Assembly (NCBI GenBank): GCA_036276195.1
Contig: DATBED010000055.1
Coordinates: forward strand, 1-9,198
DNA from: DATBED01 sp036276195
Lineage (GTDB): Bacteria > Patescibacteriota > Saccharimonadia > Saccharimonadales > UBA4665
Length of the DNA stretch: 9,198 bases
Direction of reading: 5' to 3'
A program made the translations under genes and the position numbers. The notes under the pieces are model-generated. The model ran no database searches. It was not told where the DNA came from and worked only from the letters and a program-made list of their open reading frames with translations. Shown piece by piece: positions 1 through 6,355 of the stretch. How positions within the stretch are numbered: the first letter of the stretch is position 1; every line of letters begins with the position of its first letter.

Positions 1-6
1 AAATAT

Positions 7-35
7 TTGATTATTAATCACATTTGTGATAGAAT
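7..35 (+). promoter_or_regulatory. Candidate distal sigma70-type promoter of the hydrolase gene
   Basis: TTGATT at 7-12 and TAGAAT at 30-35 are separated by exactly 17 bp, close to the -35/-10 consensus. Transcription would start near base 42 and leave a leader of about 90 nt before the ATG at 135. A perfect inverted repeat fills part of the spacer, so this promoter may be repressor-controlled. Motif matching only; a second promoter lies nearer the gene. Confidence 0.5.
17..30. promoter_or_regulatory. Inverted repeat in the promoter spacer, possible operator
   Basis: ATCACA-TT-TGTGAT is a perfect 6-bp inverted repeat. It lies between the -35 and -10 hexamers of the distal promoter and overlaps the first base of the -10, a position where a bound dimer would block RNA polymerase. 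The half-sites point the opposite way to a CRP site (TGTGA-N6-TCACA). The regulator is unknown, and 6-bp arms can also arise by chance in AT-rich DNA. Confidence 0.35.
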
Positions 36-73
36 ATGTTTGGAAAAGTTAGTCTGGCGCACCAAAAATGTGC

Positions 74-102
74 TTTACAAAGCATAACCGCAGGACTACG
101 AT
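74..102 (+). promoter_or_regulatory. Candidate proximal sigma70-type promoter of the hydrolase gene
   Basis: TTTACA at 74-79 and TACGAT at 97-102 have a 17-bp spacer. The predicted start near 109 gives a leader of about 26 nt. No Shine-Dalgarno sequence is visible between there and the ATG at 135. Either this promoter or the distal one could be used. Confidence 0.4.
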
Positions 103-134
103 TAGATCACAGTAAGATTTCTCACACCTAGCTT

Positions 135-1106
135 ATGGCAATTAGCGTTCCAGAAGAACTATATCCTCCTCAACTTCCAGAGCGAGAGATTGACGTTATC
201 AGCTCACGTGACCCTACAGAACCTATACCTATTCATAAATTAACTGGCCGTGCCTCAATTGGGGACTTTTTAGGCTTCGGGGGGATGTCCGTTAATGTAG
301 GCTACTGGGAGCCCGTTAACCCTGTCGATTTTAAGCATGATGAAAGAGTAGGCTTGGAGCATGGCTGGGGCGCGCCGCCTTCAGCCTACGAGTCTCTAGC
401 CAAGGCCTTAGCGTTAAGAGGTGTGGGCGCTTTCACAATTGGCGATTCCAGAAGTTTTGGTTTGCTAGGAGACTTATATTTACCGAATTATTTTAACGTC
501 GCTGAAATATCAAGTAAAGTTGCCTGGACGACTATGAAAATAGTCGAGCGTCTTACCGAAGGTGAACGGTCTTTCGTGATGTATGGTCACTCTATGGGCG
601 GTCAGACCGCTACAAATGTGTCTGACTTTGGGCGCGGCAAAATTAGGGGCTTGATAGTGGATGGTTCATGCGGTGCTGAAGAACATGATTTCATCGAAAG
701 CTGGAGCCGAGCCCAAAGGTTTACCGGGGGAGAATTTACGGCTCGCGCCTGCGAAATAGTAATGGCTAACCCTCCAAGATTATTACCTGACCTTGTCTAT
801 CACGCCCTTAGAAACCTGCCACGTACCCTTTTAGAAGGCATAAACGCTGGCAGCACTAACTTACATGAGAGTTGGGGTCGCTTAGGTAAACTGGGCGTCA
901 GAACGGCTGCCATACAATCAGCCCGAGATGTTTTTTCTCCGGCCGACGCCGTGGAAAGAGACAGCAGCGACGTGCTTGGCGCAATCCATAGGCGCGATGA
1001 TCCGGAATCGGGTCATCTGGCACCCCAGTTGGATCCTGAAGGCACCGCCGATATTATCATAGCTATCTTAGATGAGTGGTCACGCCCTTCTCTAACACCT
1101 GCCTAG
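135..1106 (+). CDS. Alpha/beta hydrolase family protein
   Basis: A probable serine hydrolase of the alpha/beta fold (esterase, lipase or similar); the substrate cannot be read from sequence. The nucleophile elbow GHSMGG is at residues 151-156 (Ser153). HGWG at 76-79 is a typical oxyanion-hole strand-turn after beta-3. Asp265 (in ARDVFSP) and His294 (in ESGHLAP) sit where the other triad members are expected. The 323-aa length fits a single complete domain, with about 70 N-terminal residues before the core. There is no signal peptide or membrane segment, so it is probably cytoplasmic. The ATG at 135 has no obvious Shine-Dalgarno sequence but lies 26 nt downstream of a promoter-like pair. It is the only plus-strand gene, is AT-richer than the minus-strand genes to the right, and ends 5 bp from the stop of the convergent 197-aa gene. 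This fits an accessory or transferred gene, but that is inference. Confidence 0.8.
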   Translation: MAISVPEELYPPQLPEREIDVISSRDPTEPIPIHKLTGRASIGDFLGFGGMSVNVGYWEPVNPVDFKHDERVGLEHGWGAPPSAYESLAKALALRGVGAFTIGDSRSFGLLGDLYLPNYFNVAEISSKVAWTTMKIVERLTEGERSFVMYGHSMGGQTATNVSDFGRGKIRGLIVDGSCGAEEHDFIESWSRAQRFTGGEFTARACEIVMANPPRLLPDLVYHALRNLPRTLLEGINAGSTNLHESWGRLGKLGVRTAAIQSARDVFSPADAVERDSSDVLGAIHRRDDPESGHLAPQLDPEGTADIIIAILDEWSRPSLTPA

Positions 1107-1111
1107 GGCCG

Positions 1112-1705
1112 CTACATTAACTTGGTGCCTGGATATCTTCGTGGCAGCTCTTCGTCTGGCACGTTGGATTCAATTAGCTTCAGCTCTCCCGGAAGTACGC
1201 TAGTAAACAGCCTCCGTTCAAATGAATACACTCCAGCCGTAAAGTCAGCATCACCCCTGCCTTGCCTGACATCAAAGCCGTAAAACCCAATAATTCCAAG
1301 AGGCTGAAAAATGCGAGCTCCAGCCACTGCCTGCACACCTACATGCCAAGCCTCCTCGGTTCGGTAAGCAGCTGCTTCAACCGCAAGAGGATCCTTACTC
1401 TTTAATTCGTATAAAGCTTGGCTGTCTACGCCAATTACTGCTGTAGGTCTCCAATTTTTAGCCAAACGTGGCGACCCGCTAATGCCTTCAACTGTCACGT
1501 TCGCTCGTACGTCCGTATGTTTGAGTTTCCAAGGAGGAAGCCATAGCTGCTGTTCATAAGCCTCACAGTCAGAGCCAACCAACTGGTTTATCATAAAGCG
1601 AATAGGAGTTAGTCGATCGAGGCGAGACTTATGTAAAGCGTATTGTATAGTCTCTCCCGCAAATAACACGTGGTCAGTAAAAGAGGGTTTGTTTGGCTTG
1701 GTCAT
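1112..1705 (-). CDS. Hypothetical protein, 197 aa, downstream of uvrB
   Basis: I do not recognise this protein. It is soluble in appearance: no signal peptide, no membrane helix, one cysteine (residue 47). The middle and C-terminal half alternate hydrophobic and charged segments (VTVEGISG, AVIGVDSQALYEL, IIGFYGFDVRQGRGDADFTAG), suggesting a mixed alpha/beta domain, and it ends with a proline- and charge-rich tail. The ATG lies 9 bp after the uvrB stop without a clear ribosome-binding site or promoter of its own, so it is probably translated from the uvrB message. Base composition is AT-richer than uvrB and resembles the convergent hydrolase gene, so the pair may belong to one accessory segment. 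That the frame stays open for 197 codons and is tightly packed between two genes supports it being real; function is unknown. Confidence 0.65.
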   Translation of the reverse strand: MTKPNKPSFTDHVLFAGETIQYALHKSRLDRLTPIRFMINQLVGSDCEAYEQQLWLPPWKLKHTDVRANVTVEGISGSPRLAKNWRPTAVIGVDSQALYELKSKDPLAVEAAAYRTEEAWHVGVQAVAGARIFQPLGIIGFYGFDVRQGRGDADFTAGVYSFERRLFTSVLPGELKLIESNVPDEELPRRYPGTKLM

Positions 1706-1714
1706 AGCATAAAT

Positions 1715-3679
1715 TTAGAGCTTCTTTTTGATTTCGTCAATCAGGTCGCGCAGCTCGGCGGCTTGTTCAAATTGTAGGTTGGCGGCCGCTAGGTCCATTT
1801 GTGAGGTCAAATCCTTTATAAGCGAGCCGTACTCGTCTTTGGGTATTTTATTGAGGTCTAGTTTGGCACGCTTGGCTTCTTCGGGCAATTCCGGTCGCAT
1901 GCCCTTGCCTACCGCGCGCTTAATGCCGGTCGGCGTAATGCCGTGCTCGGTGTTGTAAGCTTTTTGGATTTTACGGCGCCGCGTAGTTTCGTCGATAGTT
2001 TTTTGCATGCTTTTTGTGATGTGGTCGGCGTACATAATGACGTGTCCTTGCTCGTGCCGGGCCGCCCGGCCGACAGTTTGGATCAGCGCCTGCTCGCTTC
2101 TTAAAAAGCCTTCCTTATCGGCATCGAGGATGGCCACCAGCGACACCTCGGGCAGGTCCAGCCCTTCGCGCAACAGGTTGATGCCGACCAGTACATCGTA
2201 AACGCCCAGGCGCAGGTCACGCAGAATGTCGCTGCGTTCGAGAGTGTCAATATCACTGTGCAGGTAAGCCACTTTGATGTTAACTTCCTTCAAATACTCG
2301 GCCAGGTCTTCGCTCATGCGCTTGGTTAGAGTGGTTACCAGCACCCGCTGGTGCTTGTCGGTAGTGGCTCTGATTTCGTTGATTAAGTCGTCGATTTGAC
2401 CCTCAATGGGCCGCACTTCAATTGGCGGGTCCAACAGGCCGGTCGGGCGGATGACTTGTTGGGCTGGCTTTGGCGAGCGGCTAAGTTCGTATTCGGCGGG
2501 CGTGGCCGAAACGTAAACAGTTTGGTTGAAGTGCTTTTCGAATTCGGTGAAAGTTAGCGGCCGGTTGTCTAGTGCGCTGGGCAAACGAAAACCGTGTTCC
2601 ACCAGTACCTCCTTGCGCGCCCGGTCGCCGTTGTACATGCCGCGCACTTGCGGAATCGTCATATGGGACTCGTCAATCATCATTAAGTAATTATCAGGGA
2701 AATAATCCAGCAGAGTGGCCGGTTGCTCGCCGGGTTCGCGGTTGGTCAGGTAACGACTATAGTTCTCAATGCCCTTAACAAAGCCCGTTTCCTCGAGCAT
2801 TTCCAGATCAAAACGGGCGCGCTGCTCCAGCCGCTGGGCCTCTAAAAGTTTGCCCTCCTTTTTGAACTGCTGCAGCCGTTCACTCAATTCATTTTCTATA
2901 TGCCCGAGGGCGATTTTCAACTTATCTTGCGGCGTGACGTAGTGGCTGCCGGGAAAAATCTTGTAGGAATCGAGATTAGCCAGAATTTCGCCGGTTAAGG
3001 GGTCGACTTTAGTGATTCGTTCCACTTCGTCACCGAAGAACTCCATCCGATAAGCCAATTCCTCACCGGCCGGGAACACGTCGACCACGTCGCCGCGCAC
3101 TCGAAAGGTGCTGCGGTGAAAATCGATGTCGTTGCGCTGGTACTGGATGTCTGTCAGCTGGCGCAGGAATTTGTCGCGCACCTTGCGCTCACCGACCTGC
3201 ACCGGAATAGACAAGCCGTCGTAATCTTCGACGGAGCCGATGCCGTAAATGCACGACACACTGGCCACGATAATGACGTCCGAGCGACTCAATAGAGCGT
3301 CGGTGGCAGCGTGACGCAAGCGGTCGATCTCTTCGTTGATTTGCGAATCTTTCTCTATATAAGTATCGCTGCGCGGAATATAGGCCTCGGGCTGGTAATA
3401 ATCGAAGTAGCTGACAAAGTAGTGCACGGCGTTGTCAGGGAAAAAGCTCTTGAATTCGGTATACAGCTGGGCCGCCAGCGTTTTATTGTGGCTCAATACC
3501 AGCGTCGGCCGCTGTACGTTCTGGATGACATTGGCCATGCTGAATGTTTTGCCGGAGCCCGTCACGCCAAGCAGCGTCTGGTCGTGCAAACCAGCCTCTA
3601 AACCCTTGGTCAACTGGGCAATCGCCGTCGGCTGGTCGCCCGTCGGCTTAAACTCCGCCTTTAACTTGAACTTAGGCAT
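1715..3679 (-). CDS. uvrB: Excinuclease ABC subunit UvrB
   Basis: UvrB is the damage-verifying, weak helicase subunit of UvrABC nucleotide excision repair. UvrA loads it on DNA, and it then recruits UvrC for the dual incision. The 654-aa length is normal for the family. TGDQ (14-16) precedes Walker A GVTGSGKT (38-45). The beta-hairpin that clamps one DNA strand starts in YFDYYQPEAYIP (91-102). Walker B is DESH (336-339). QTVGRAARH in the helicase C-terminal half is motif VI. The last 36 or so residues form the UVR domain that contacts UvrC (QFEQAAELRDLIDEIKKKL). All key elements look intact. uvrA and uvrC are not in the window, as is usual for scattered bacterial uvr genes. The ATG has no spaced Shine-Dalgarno sequence; an extended -10 ends 6 nt before it, suggesting a leaderless message. 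The 197-aa gene follows after 9 bp. Confidence 0.98.
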   Translation of the reverse strand: MPKFKLKAEFKPTGDQPTAIAQLTKGLEAGLHDQTLLGVTGSGKTFSMANVIQNVQRPTLVLSHNKTLAAQLYTEFKSFFPDNAVHYFVSYFDYYQPEAYIPRSDTYIEKDSQINEEIDRLRHAATDALLSRSDVIIVASVSCIYGIGSVEDYDGLSIPVQVGERKVRDKFLRQLTDIQYQRNDIDFHRSTFRVRGDVVDVFPAGEELAYRMEFFGDEVERITKVDPLTGEILANLDSYKIFPGSHYVTPQDKLKIALGHIENELSERLQQFKKEGKLLEAQRLEQRARFDLEMLEETGFVKGIENYSRYLTNREPGEQPATLLDYFPDNYLMMIDESHMTIPQVRGMYNGDRARKEVLVEHGFRLPSALDNRPLTFTEFEKHFNQTVYVSATPAEYELSRSPKPAQQVIRPTGLLDPPIEVRPIEGQIDDLINEIRATTDKHQRVLVTTLTKRMSEDLAEYLKEVNIKVAYLHSDIDTLERSDILRDLRLGVYDVLVGINLLREGLDLPEVSLVAILDADKEGFLRSEQALIQTVGRAARHEQGHVIMYADHITKSMQKTIDETTRRRKIQKAYNTEHGITPTGIKRAVGKGMRPELPEEAKRAKLDLNKIPKDEYGSLIKDLTSQMDLAAANLQFEQAAELRDLIDEIKKKL

Positions 3680-3685
3680 CCTTAT

Positions 3686-3694
3686 ATTGTACCA
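3686..3694 (-). promoter_or_regulatory. Extended -10 promoter placing the uvrB start at +1
   Basis: On the minus strand TGG-TACAAT (3694-3686) is an extended -10 (TGn plus hexamer). The hexamer is followed by six bases and then the uvrB ATG, so the predicted transcription start coincides with the A of the start codon. No convincing -35 is present, as expected for an extended -10. AAGG abuts the ATG too closely to serve as a ribosome-binding site. Confidence 0.55.
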
Positions 3695-3728
3695 AGATTA
3701 CCTATTCAGTGGGTTGACGGAGATGGAC

Positions 3729-4166
3729 CTAGTAGCTGGTCGAATACCAGCTCTTGGGCAGGCCGTACTTGGTGCCCACAGCTTTACCGGGCATCTGCTG
3801 ACCCTCAAATACCACGCTCCATTTACCGCTGCTATCCTTGTGGGCAATAAAGGTTGTGCCCCCACCACTAGTGGAACCCACGCTGCCTTCGGCATTATTG
3901 CCAATTATATTTTTGACATTAACCGTATCCGCAGGGCCATAAGCCTTAACAGCCGCGGTAATTAAGGTATTTTCAGCTTCCTGAGTTTTCTTATTCTTAT
4001 CAACCACCGCGCTTTGCGATTCCGAACTGGCTTGGTTTAGGTTGTCGGTCGATTTGCTTTGGGCATGGAAGACATAGTAGCCCACTCCGCCTAACATAAC
4101 CACAATAATAACGATTAGTAACATTTCGATCGGTGCGAAGCCTTTAGAGTTGAGTTTTATTGACAT
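3729..4166 (-). CDS. Type IV prepilin-like protein
   Basis: A small pilin or pseudopilin-like protein, likely made as a precursor and cut by prepilin peptidase at the membrane. Residues 1-9 form a short basic leader ending KG. The predicted cleavage is between Gly9 and Phe10, and Glu14 is at +5 of the mature protein, the residue typical of type IV pilins. A hydrophobic helix runs from about 15 to 33. Residues 35-65 are polar and helix-forming (SSESQSAVVDKNKKTQEAENTL), and the C-terminal half is rich in Gly, Ser and aromatic residues, with a compact beta-type segment around GKWSVVFEGQQMPGK. The 145-aa length fits minor pilins. AGGA lies 7 nt before the ATG. No assembly ATPase, platform protein or peptidase is nearby, so it stands alone. 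Its role (adhesion, motility, DNA uptake or host attachment) cannot be decided here. Confidence 0.8.
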   Translation of the reverse strand: MSIKLNSKGFAPIEMLLIVIIVVMLGGVGYYVFHAQSKSTDNLNQASSESQSAVVDKNKKTQEAENTLITAAVKAYGPADTVNVKNIIGNNAEGSVGSTSGGGTTFIAHKDSSGKWSVVFEGQQMPGKAVGTKYGLPKSWYSTSY

Positions 4167-4173
4167 TACTTTA

Positions 4174-4177
4174 TCCT
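4174..4177 (-). promoter_or_regulatory. Shine-Dalgarno sequence of the prepilin gene
   Basis: AGGA on the minus strand with a 7-nt gap to the ATG at 4166. It supports this start, which also gives a leader peptide of normal prepilin length. Confidence 0.6.
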
Positions 4178-4193
4178 GCTTATGTTTTGAATA

Positions 4194-4202
4194 ATTGTAG
4201 CA
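4194..4202 (-). promoter_or_regulatory. Extended -10 promoter of the prepilin gene
   Basis: TGC-TACAAT on the minus strand is an extended -10 of the same kind as at uvrB. Here it lies farther upstream, giving a predicted leader of about 20 nt that holds the AGGA ribosome-binding site. No good -35 is seen; the upstream DNA is A/T-rich and could act as an UP element. Confidence 0.5.
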
Positions 4203-4238
4203 TACGTCACAACTTTTATATACCTTTTCTTAAAGTTT

Positions 4239-4266
4239 CAGTTTTTCACAATTTTTTGTGAAACTG
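4239..4266. repeat. Inverted repeat upstream of the prepilin promoter
   Basis: TTTCACAA-TTTT-TTGTGAAA is a perfect 8-bp stem with a 4-nt loop. It is extended outward by CAGT/ACTG if two T are bulged. On the plus strand it is followed by TTTATTTTTA, so it resembles an intrinsic terminator reading rightward, although no plus-strand gene leads into it. In the direction of the flanking genes there is no U-tract. It sits about 40 bp upstream of the prepilin -10 and could instead be a binding site. The rest of the 4167-4373 gap holds the prepilin promoter, a short GATTC-ACA-GAATC palindrome (4294-4306) and nothing else I can identify. Confidence 0.45.
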
Positions 4267-4373
4267 TTTATTTTTACTCCTTAGAAAATCTCGGATTCAC
4301 AGAATCTCGTTAAAAATCGAAAACGACACAAAGCTCAGCAGAAATGTATCGCCGTAGGCCTTATAACAAAGAG

Positions 4374-5018
4374 TTAGCCGGCATGAGGGGTGGGCGGCTC
4401 GCCTTCTAGGAACCAGCTTTGATCCTCGGATTCCAGGTGTTTTCGCAGATCGGCATATTTTTCATCGAGAATAGCGACTATTCGCTTGACTAGCCGTTCC
4501 GGATTATCATCGTAAATAACCAGGTCGTCGACTGGCGGTTCCAGGGCCTCCATGAGCTTCGGGATTTGGTCGGCCGTGCCACCGCTTCCCGTCAGGATGC
4601 CGCAAGGCTTGTGGGCCTCGAGGGCCGAAGTAAATTCGTGCAAGCTGCCAAAGCGTCCACCAATTGTTATAACAGCGTCGCTGGATTGGACCAGATAAAG
4701 GTCTCGGCCAACATAGTGAAGGCCGGTGAAGTTGATAAAATCAAAGCAATTGCTGGGCAAACGGTATTTGCGCAGGTGTTCACGCAAGCTGACAGCCGGC
4801 GAAAAACCGATGCTCATGCCGCCAGCCTCCCTAGCGCCTACGGCCGCATAGTAAGGCAAGCCGACTGTGGCACCGGTGGTTAAAATGTGGCCGCTCTCGG
4901 CTATAGCTTGGCCGGTGGCTCGAGCCAGGTCGGCAGCGGTCTTAACAGTGTCGCCAGCCGCCGCGCCAGACACGCAGATTGAATAGCGTAACAGCGCGGC
5001 AGTGCTGTTGTTCAACAT
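4374..5018 (-). CDS. SLOG / TIGR00725-like Rossmann-fold protein (LOG-related)
   Basis: A member of the nucleotide-binding SLOG superfamily, which includes the cytokinin-activating LOG enzymes formerly mislabelled 'lysine decarboxylase'. From the chosen Met, an N-terminal strand and glycine turn (ICVSGAAAGD, 14-23) is followed by GHILTTGATVGLPYYAAVGA (43-62). The signature IGGRFGSLHEF (119-129) has the spacing of the TIGR00725 group (IGGGAGTLSE-type) rather than the PGGxGTxxE of true LOG enzymes. The family is expected to bind a nucleotide; the reaction is not known. The last 40 residues are acidic and probably helical. A GTG at 5024 would extend it by two residues, but AAGGGG then lies directly against the start. 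The ATG at 5018 has that motif at normal distance, so I chose it (214 aa). It begins 16 bp after the stop of the 413-aa gene, suggesting one operon. Confidence 0.8.
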   Translation of the reverse strand: MLNNSTAALLRYSICVSGAAAGDTVKTAADLARATGQAIAESGHILTTGATVGLPYYAAVGAREAGGMSIGFSPAVSLREHLRKYRLPSNCFDFINFTGLHYVGRDLYLVQSSDAVITIGGRFGSLHEFTSALEAHKPCGILTGSGGTADQIPKLMEALEPPVDDLVIYDDNPERLVKRIVAILDEKYADLRKHLESEDQSWFLEGEPPTPHAG

Positions 5019-5024
5019 TCCCAC

Positions 5025-5029
5025 CCCTT
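5025..5029 (-). promoter_or_regulatory. Shine-Dalgarno sequence deciding the SLOG start
   Basis: AAGGG on the minus strand stands 6 nt before the ATG at 5018. It is adjacent to the alternative GTG at 5024, which it therefore cannot serve. Confidence 0.6.
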
Positions 5030-5034
5030 ACATT

Positions 5035-6276
5035 TCATAAGGCAACCGTCTCCTCGACGAGTCGTGGCTGCAGCTCACGCAGGACAGTTTGCTCAATTGA
5101 GTCCGGCTTAAAATAGCCTAGCAATAATTCCTGCCAAAGTGACCGCTGGAAGAAGTGCACTAGCCGCCGCTCAAAGGGCAGCTGATTACAGCAGCTAAGC
5201 GCTGTGTCCAACAGGTTAAGCGACACTGGGTGGCCGCCATGCAGTAAGCCTAGGTGCGCGCTGCCTTGCCAAAAAGCCAGGCTCGGTTCAATTTTAGCGA
5301 GCGTCTTCTCAACCGGGTGCCAAGCGAGGTCTTCTAGCTGCAGATGCGGCTCATTTAACTCTTGCCCGAATTGTTTGAGCCCCGCATAATAGCGCTGAAT
5401 CAATTGCCAAGGAACCGACATGTCTAACAGATGGGAGTTAAGCTGGGGCTCTTCGGCTACAACCGTCTGTACTAGCTGCCCAAAATCGGGTCTAACCTGG
5501 CATAATTTGAGATATGTGCCGCTTGCCCTAATGTCGTTCAACTCCTGCAGAGCCAAGCCCAGACTAGCCGTGACCGTGCCCGGCGGCATCTCTTTAGGAA
5601 GCGGCAGAAACACCAAGGCACCGAGCTCATCCAGGCAAATTAAATTATGCCGGTCGCTGGCCACTGCTTGTTCGGCCAGCTGACGCCAACGAACGGATTC
5701 CGGTTGTAGTAGGGTGATGTTTCTATCTTCAAAGTCGCTCGGCTTAAGCTTTTTGTACTGGTCCAGCAAGCGCTGCTGCCAATGGTTATTTTCGGCTAGT
5801 CGAGCCGCCGCCAGAATACTGACTGATGATTCATGCTTTAAGAAAGAACTGAGCGAGCGGTAGCCCAGTAGCTTCATGGCCTTTTTTGGCGGCAACTGCT
5901 TGATGATGGCCTTAAAACTGCTGGGTTTAAGGGCGAAAGTTCGCTGGCTTTCCGGCAGTTCTTTAAGGGCATGGATCATACCGGCCACTACTTCACCTTC
6001 GGCGGAGACGTATGTGGCCGCCAACGCGCGCAGCGTTTTAACCAGAAGGGCGTCATCGGCCTTTACCCGCTCCAGCAGCCCGTGGTAAAGCTCCTCGGCG
6101 GTGGTATCGTAAGGGTCAAGGCCCAGCCGACGCAGCTTAGCTTGGGTGGCGCGCATGACTTCAGTCGACAAGCGAATATCGCTGTTAGGGTGGCCGTTGG
6201 CGGCTTCCAGCTTGTTGAGACCAATCCTAAAAAATGGTTCTGGCGCCTGGAGCGAGTCTGATAAGAATCTCGTCAT
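5035..6276 (-). CDS. Hypothetical protein, 413 aa, cytosolic
   Basis: I do not recognise a named family. There is no signal peptide or membrane segment. The first third is charged and helix-rich, with the block GLDPYDTTAEELYHGLLERV near residues 52-71 looking like a compact conserved motif. A Lys-rich stretch (LPPKKAMKLLGYRSLSSFLKH) follows near residue 130. The middle and C-terminal parts are Leu/Gln-rich helices, with HLGLLHGGHPVSLNLLD near residue 345 and a Cys-Cys pair shortly after. The composition suggests an all-alpha protein, perhaps a scaffold or a helical-repeat fold; this is inference. An ATG at 6288 would add four residues but has no ribosome-binding site, whereas GAGG sits 6 nt before the ATG at 6276. 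It is followed closely by the SLOG gene and is separated from the kinase gene by about 80 bp with its own promoter-like motif. Confidence 0.75.
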   Translation of the reverse strand: MTRFLSDSLQAPEPFFRIGLNKLEAANGHPNSDIRLSTEVMRATQAKLRRLGLDPYDTTAEELYHGLLERVKADDALLVKTLRALAATYVSAEGEVVAGMIHALKELPESQRTFALKPSSFKAIIKQLPPKKAMKLLGYRSLSSFLKHESSVSILAAARLAENNHWQQRLLDQYKKLKPSDFEDRNITLLQPESVRWRQLAEQAVASDRHNLICLDELGALVFLPLPKEMPPGTVTASLGLALQELNDIRASGTYLKLCQVRPDFGQLVQTVVAEEPQLNSHLLDMSVPWQLIQRYYAGLKQFGQELNEPHLQLEDLAWHPVEKTLAKIEPSLAFWQGSAHLGLLHGGHPVSLNLLDTALSCCNQLPFERRLVHFFQRSLWQELLLGYFKPDSIEQTVLRELQPRLVEETVAL

Positions 6277-6282
6277 TTTTAG

Positions 6283-6286
6283 CCTC
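6283..6286 (-). promoter_or_regulatory. Shine-Dalgarno sequence deciding the 413-aa start
   Basis: GAGG on the minus strand with a 6-nt spacer to the ATG at 6276. It overlaps the alternative upstream ATG (6288), making that start unlikely. Confidence 0.6.
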
Positions 6287-6323
6287 ATTTTTGTCTAGCA
6301 AATTTGTTCTTCCTACTATCTCT

Positions 6324-6332
6324 AGATTAGCA
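6324..6332 (-). promoter_or_regulatory. Candidate extended -10 promoter of the 413-aa gene
   Basis: TGC-TAATCT on the minus strand fits an extended -10. It lies between the kinase stop (6356) and the 413-aa start, with a predicted leader of about 40 nt. The hexamer is weaker than those at uvrB and the prepilin gene, and there is no clear -35. No terminator hairpin separates it from the kinase gene, so read-through is also possible. Confidence 0.35.
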
Positions 6333-6355
6333 TAAGCACTGCAACTTAGAAAGAT

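Noticed and set aside
17..30. CRP-type binding site
   Set aside because: The half-sites are in reversed order (TCACA before TGTGA, 2-bp gap), so it does not match the CRP consensus. Kept only as an unspecified inverted repeat.
3432..3965. 177-codon open frame on the plus strand
   Set aside because: It lies antisense to the N-terminus of uvrB and most of the prepilin gene, both well supported. Its translation has no family features.
4277..4282. AAGGAG Shine-Dalgarno-like sequence on the minus strand in the 207-bp gap
   Set aside because: No start codon at a usable distance opens a frame of meaningful length.
4294..4306. GATTC-ACA-GAATC short palindrome
   Set aside because: 5-bp arms are likely to occur by chance and no promoter or gene signal is attached to it.
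4566..4883. 105-codon open frame on the plus strand
   Set aside because: Antisense shadow of the SLOG gene, produced by its GC-rich third positions.
5019..5024. GTG start two codons upstream for the SLOG gene
   Set aside because: The Shine-Dalgarno sequence directly abuts it, leaving no spacer.
6277..6288. ATG start four codons upstream for the 413-aa gene
   Set aside because: It has no ribosome-binding site and overlaps the GAGG that serves the ATG at 6276.
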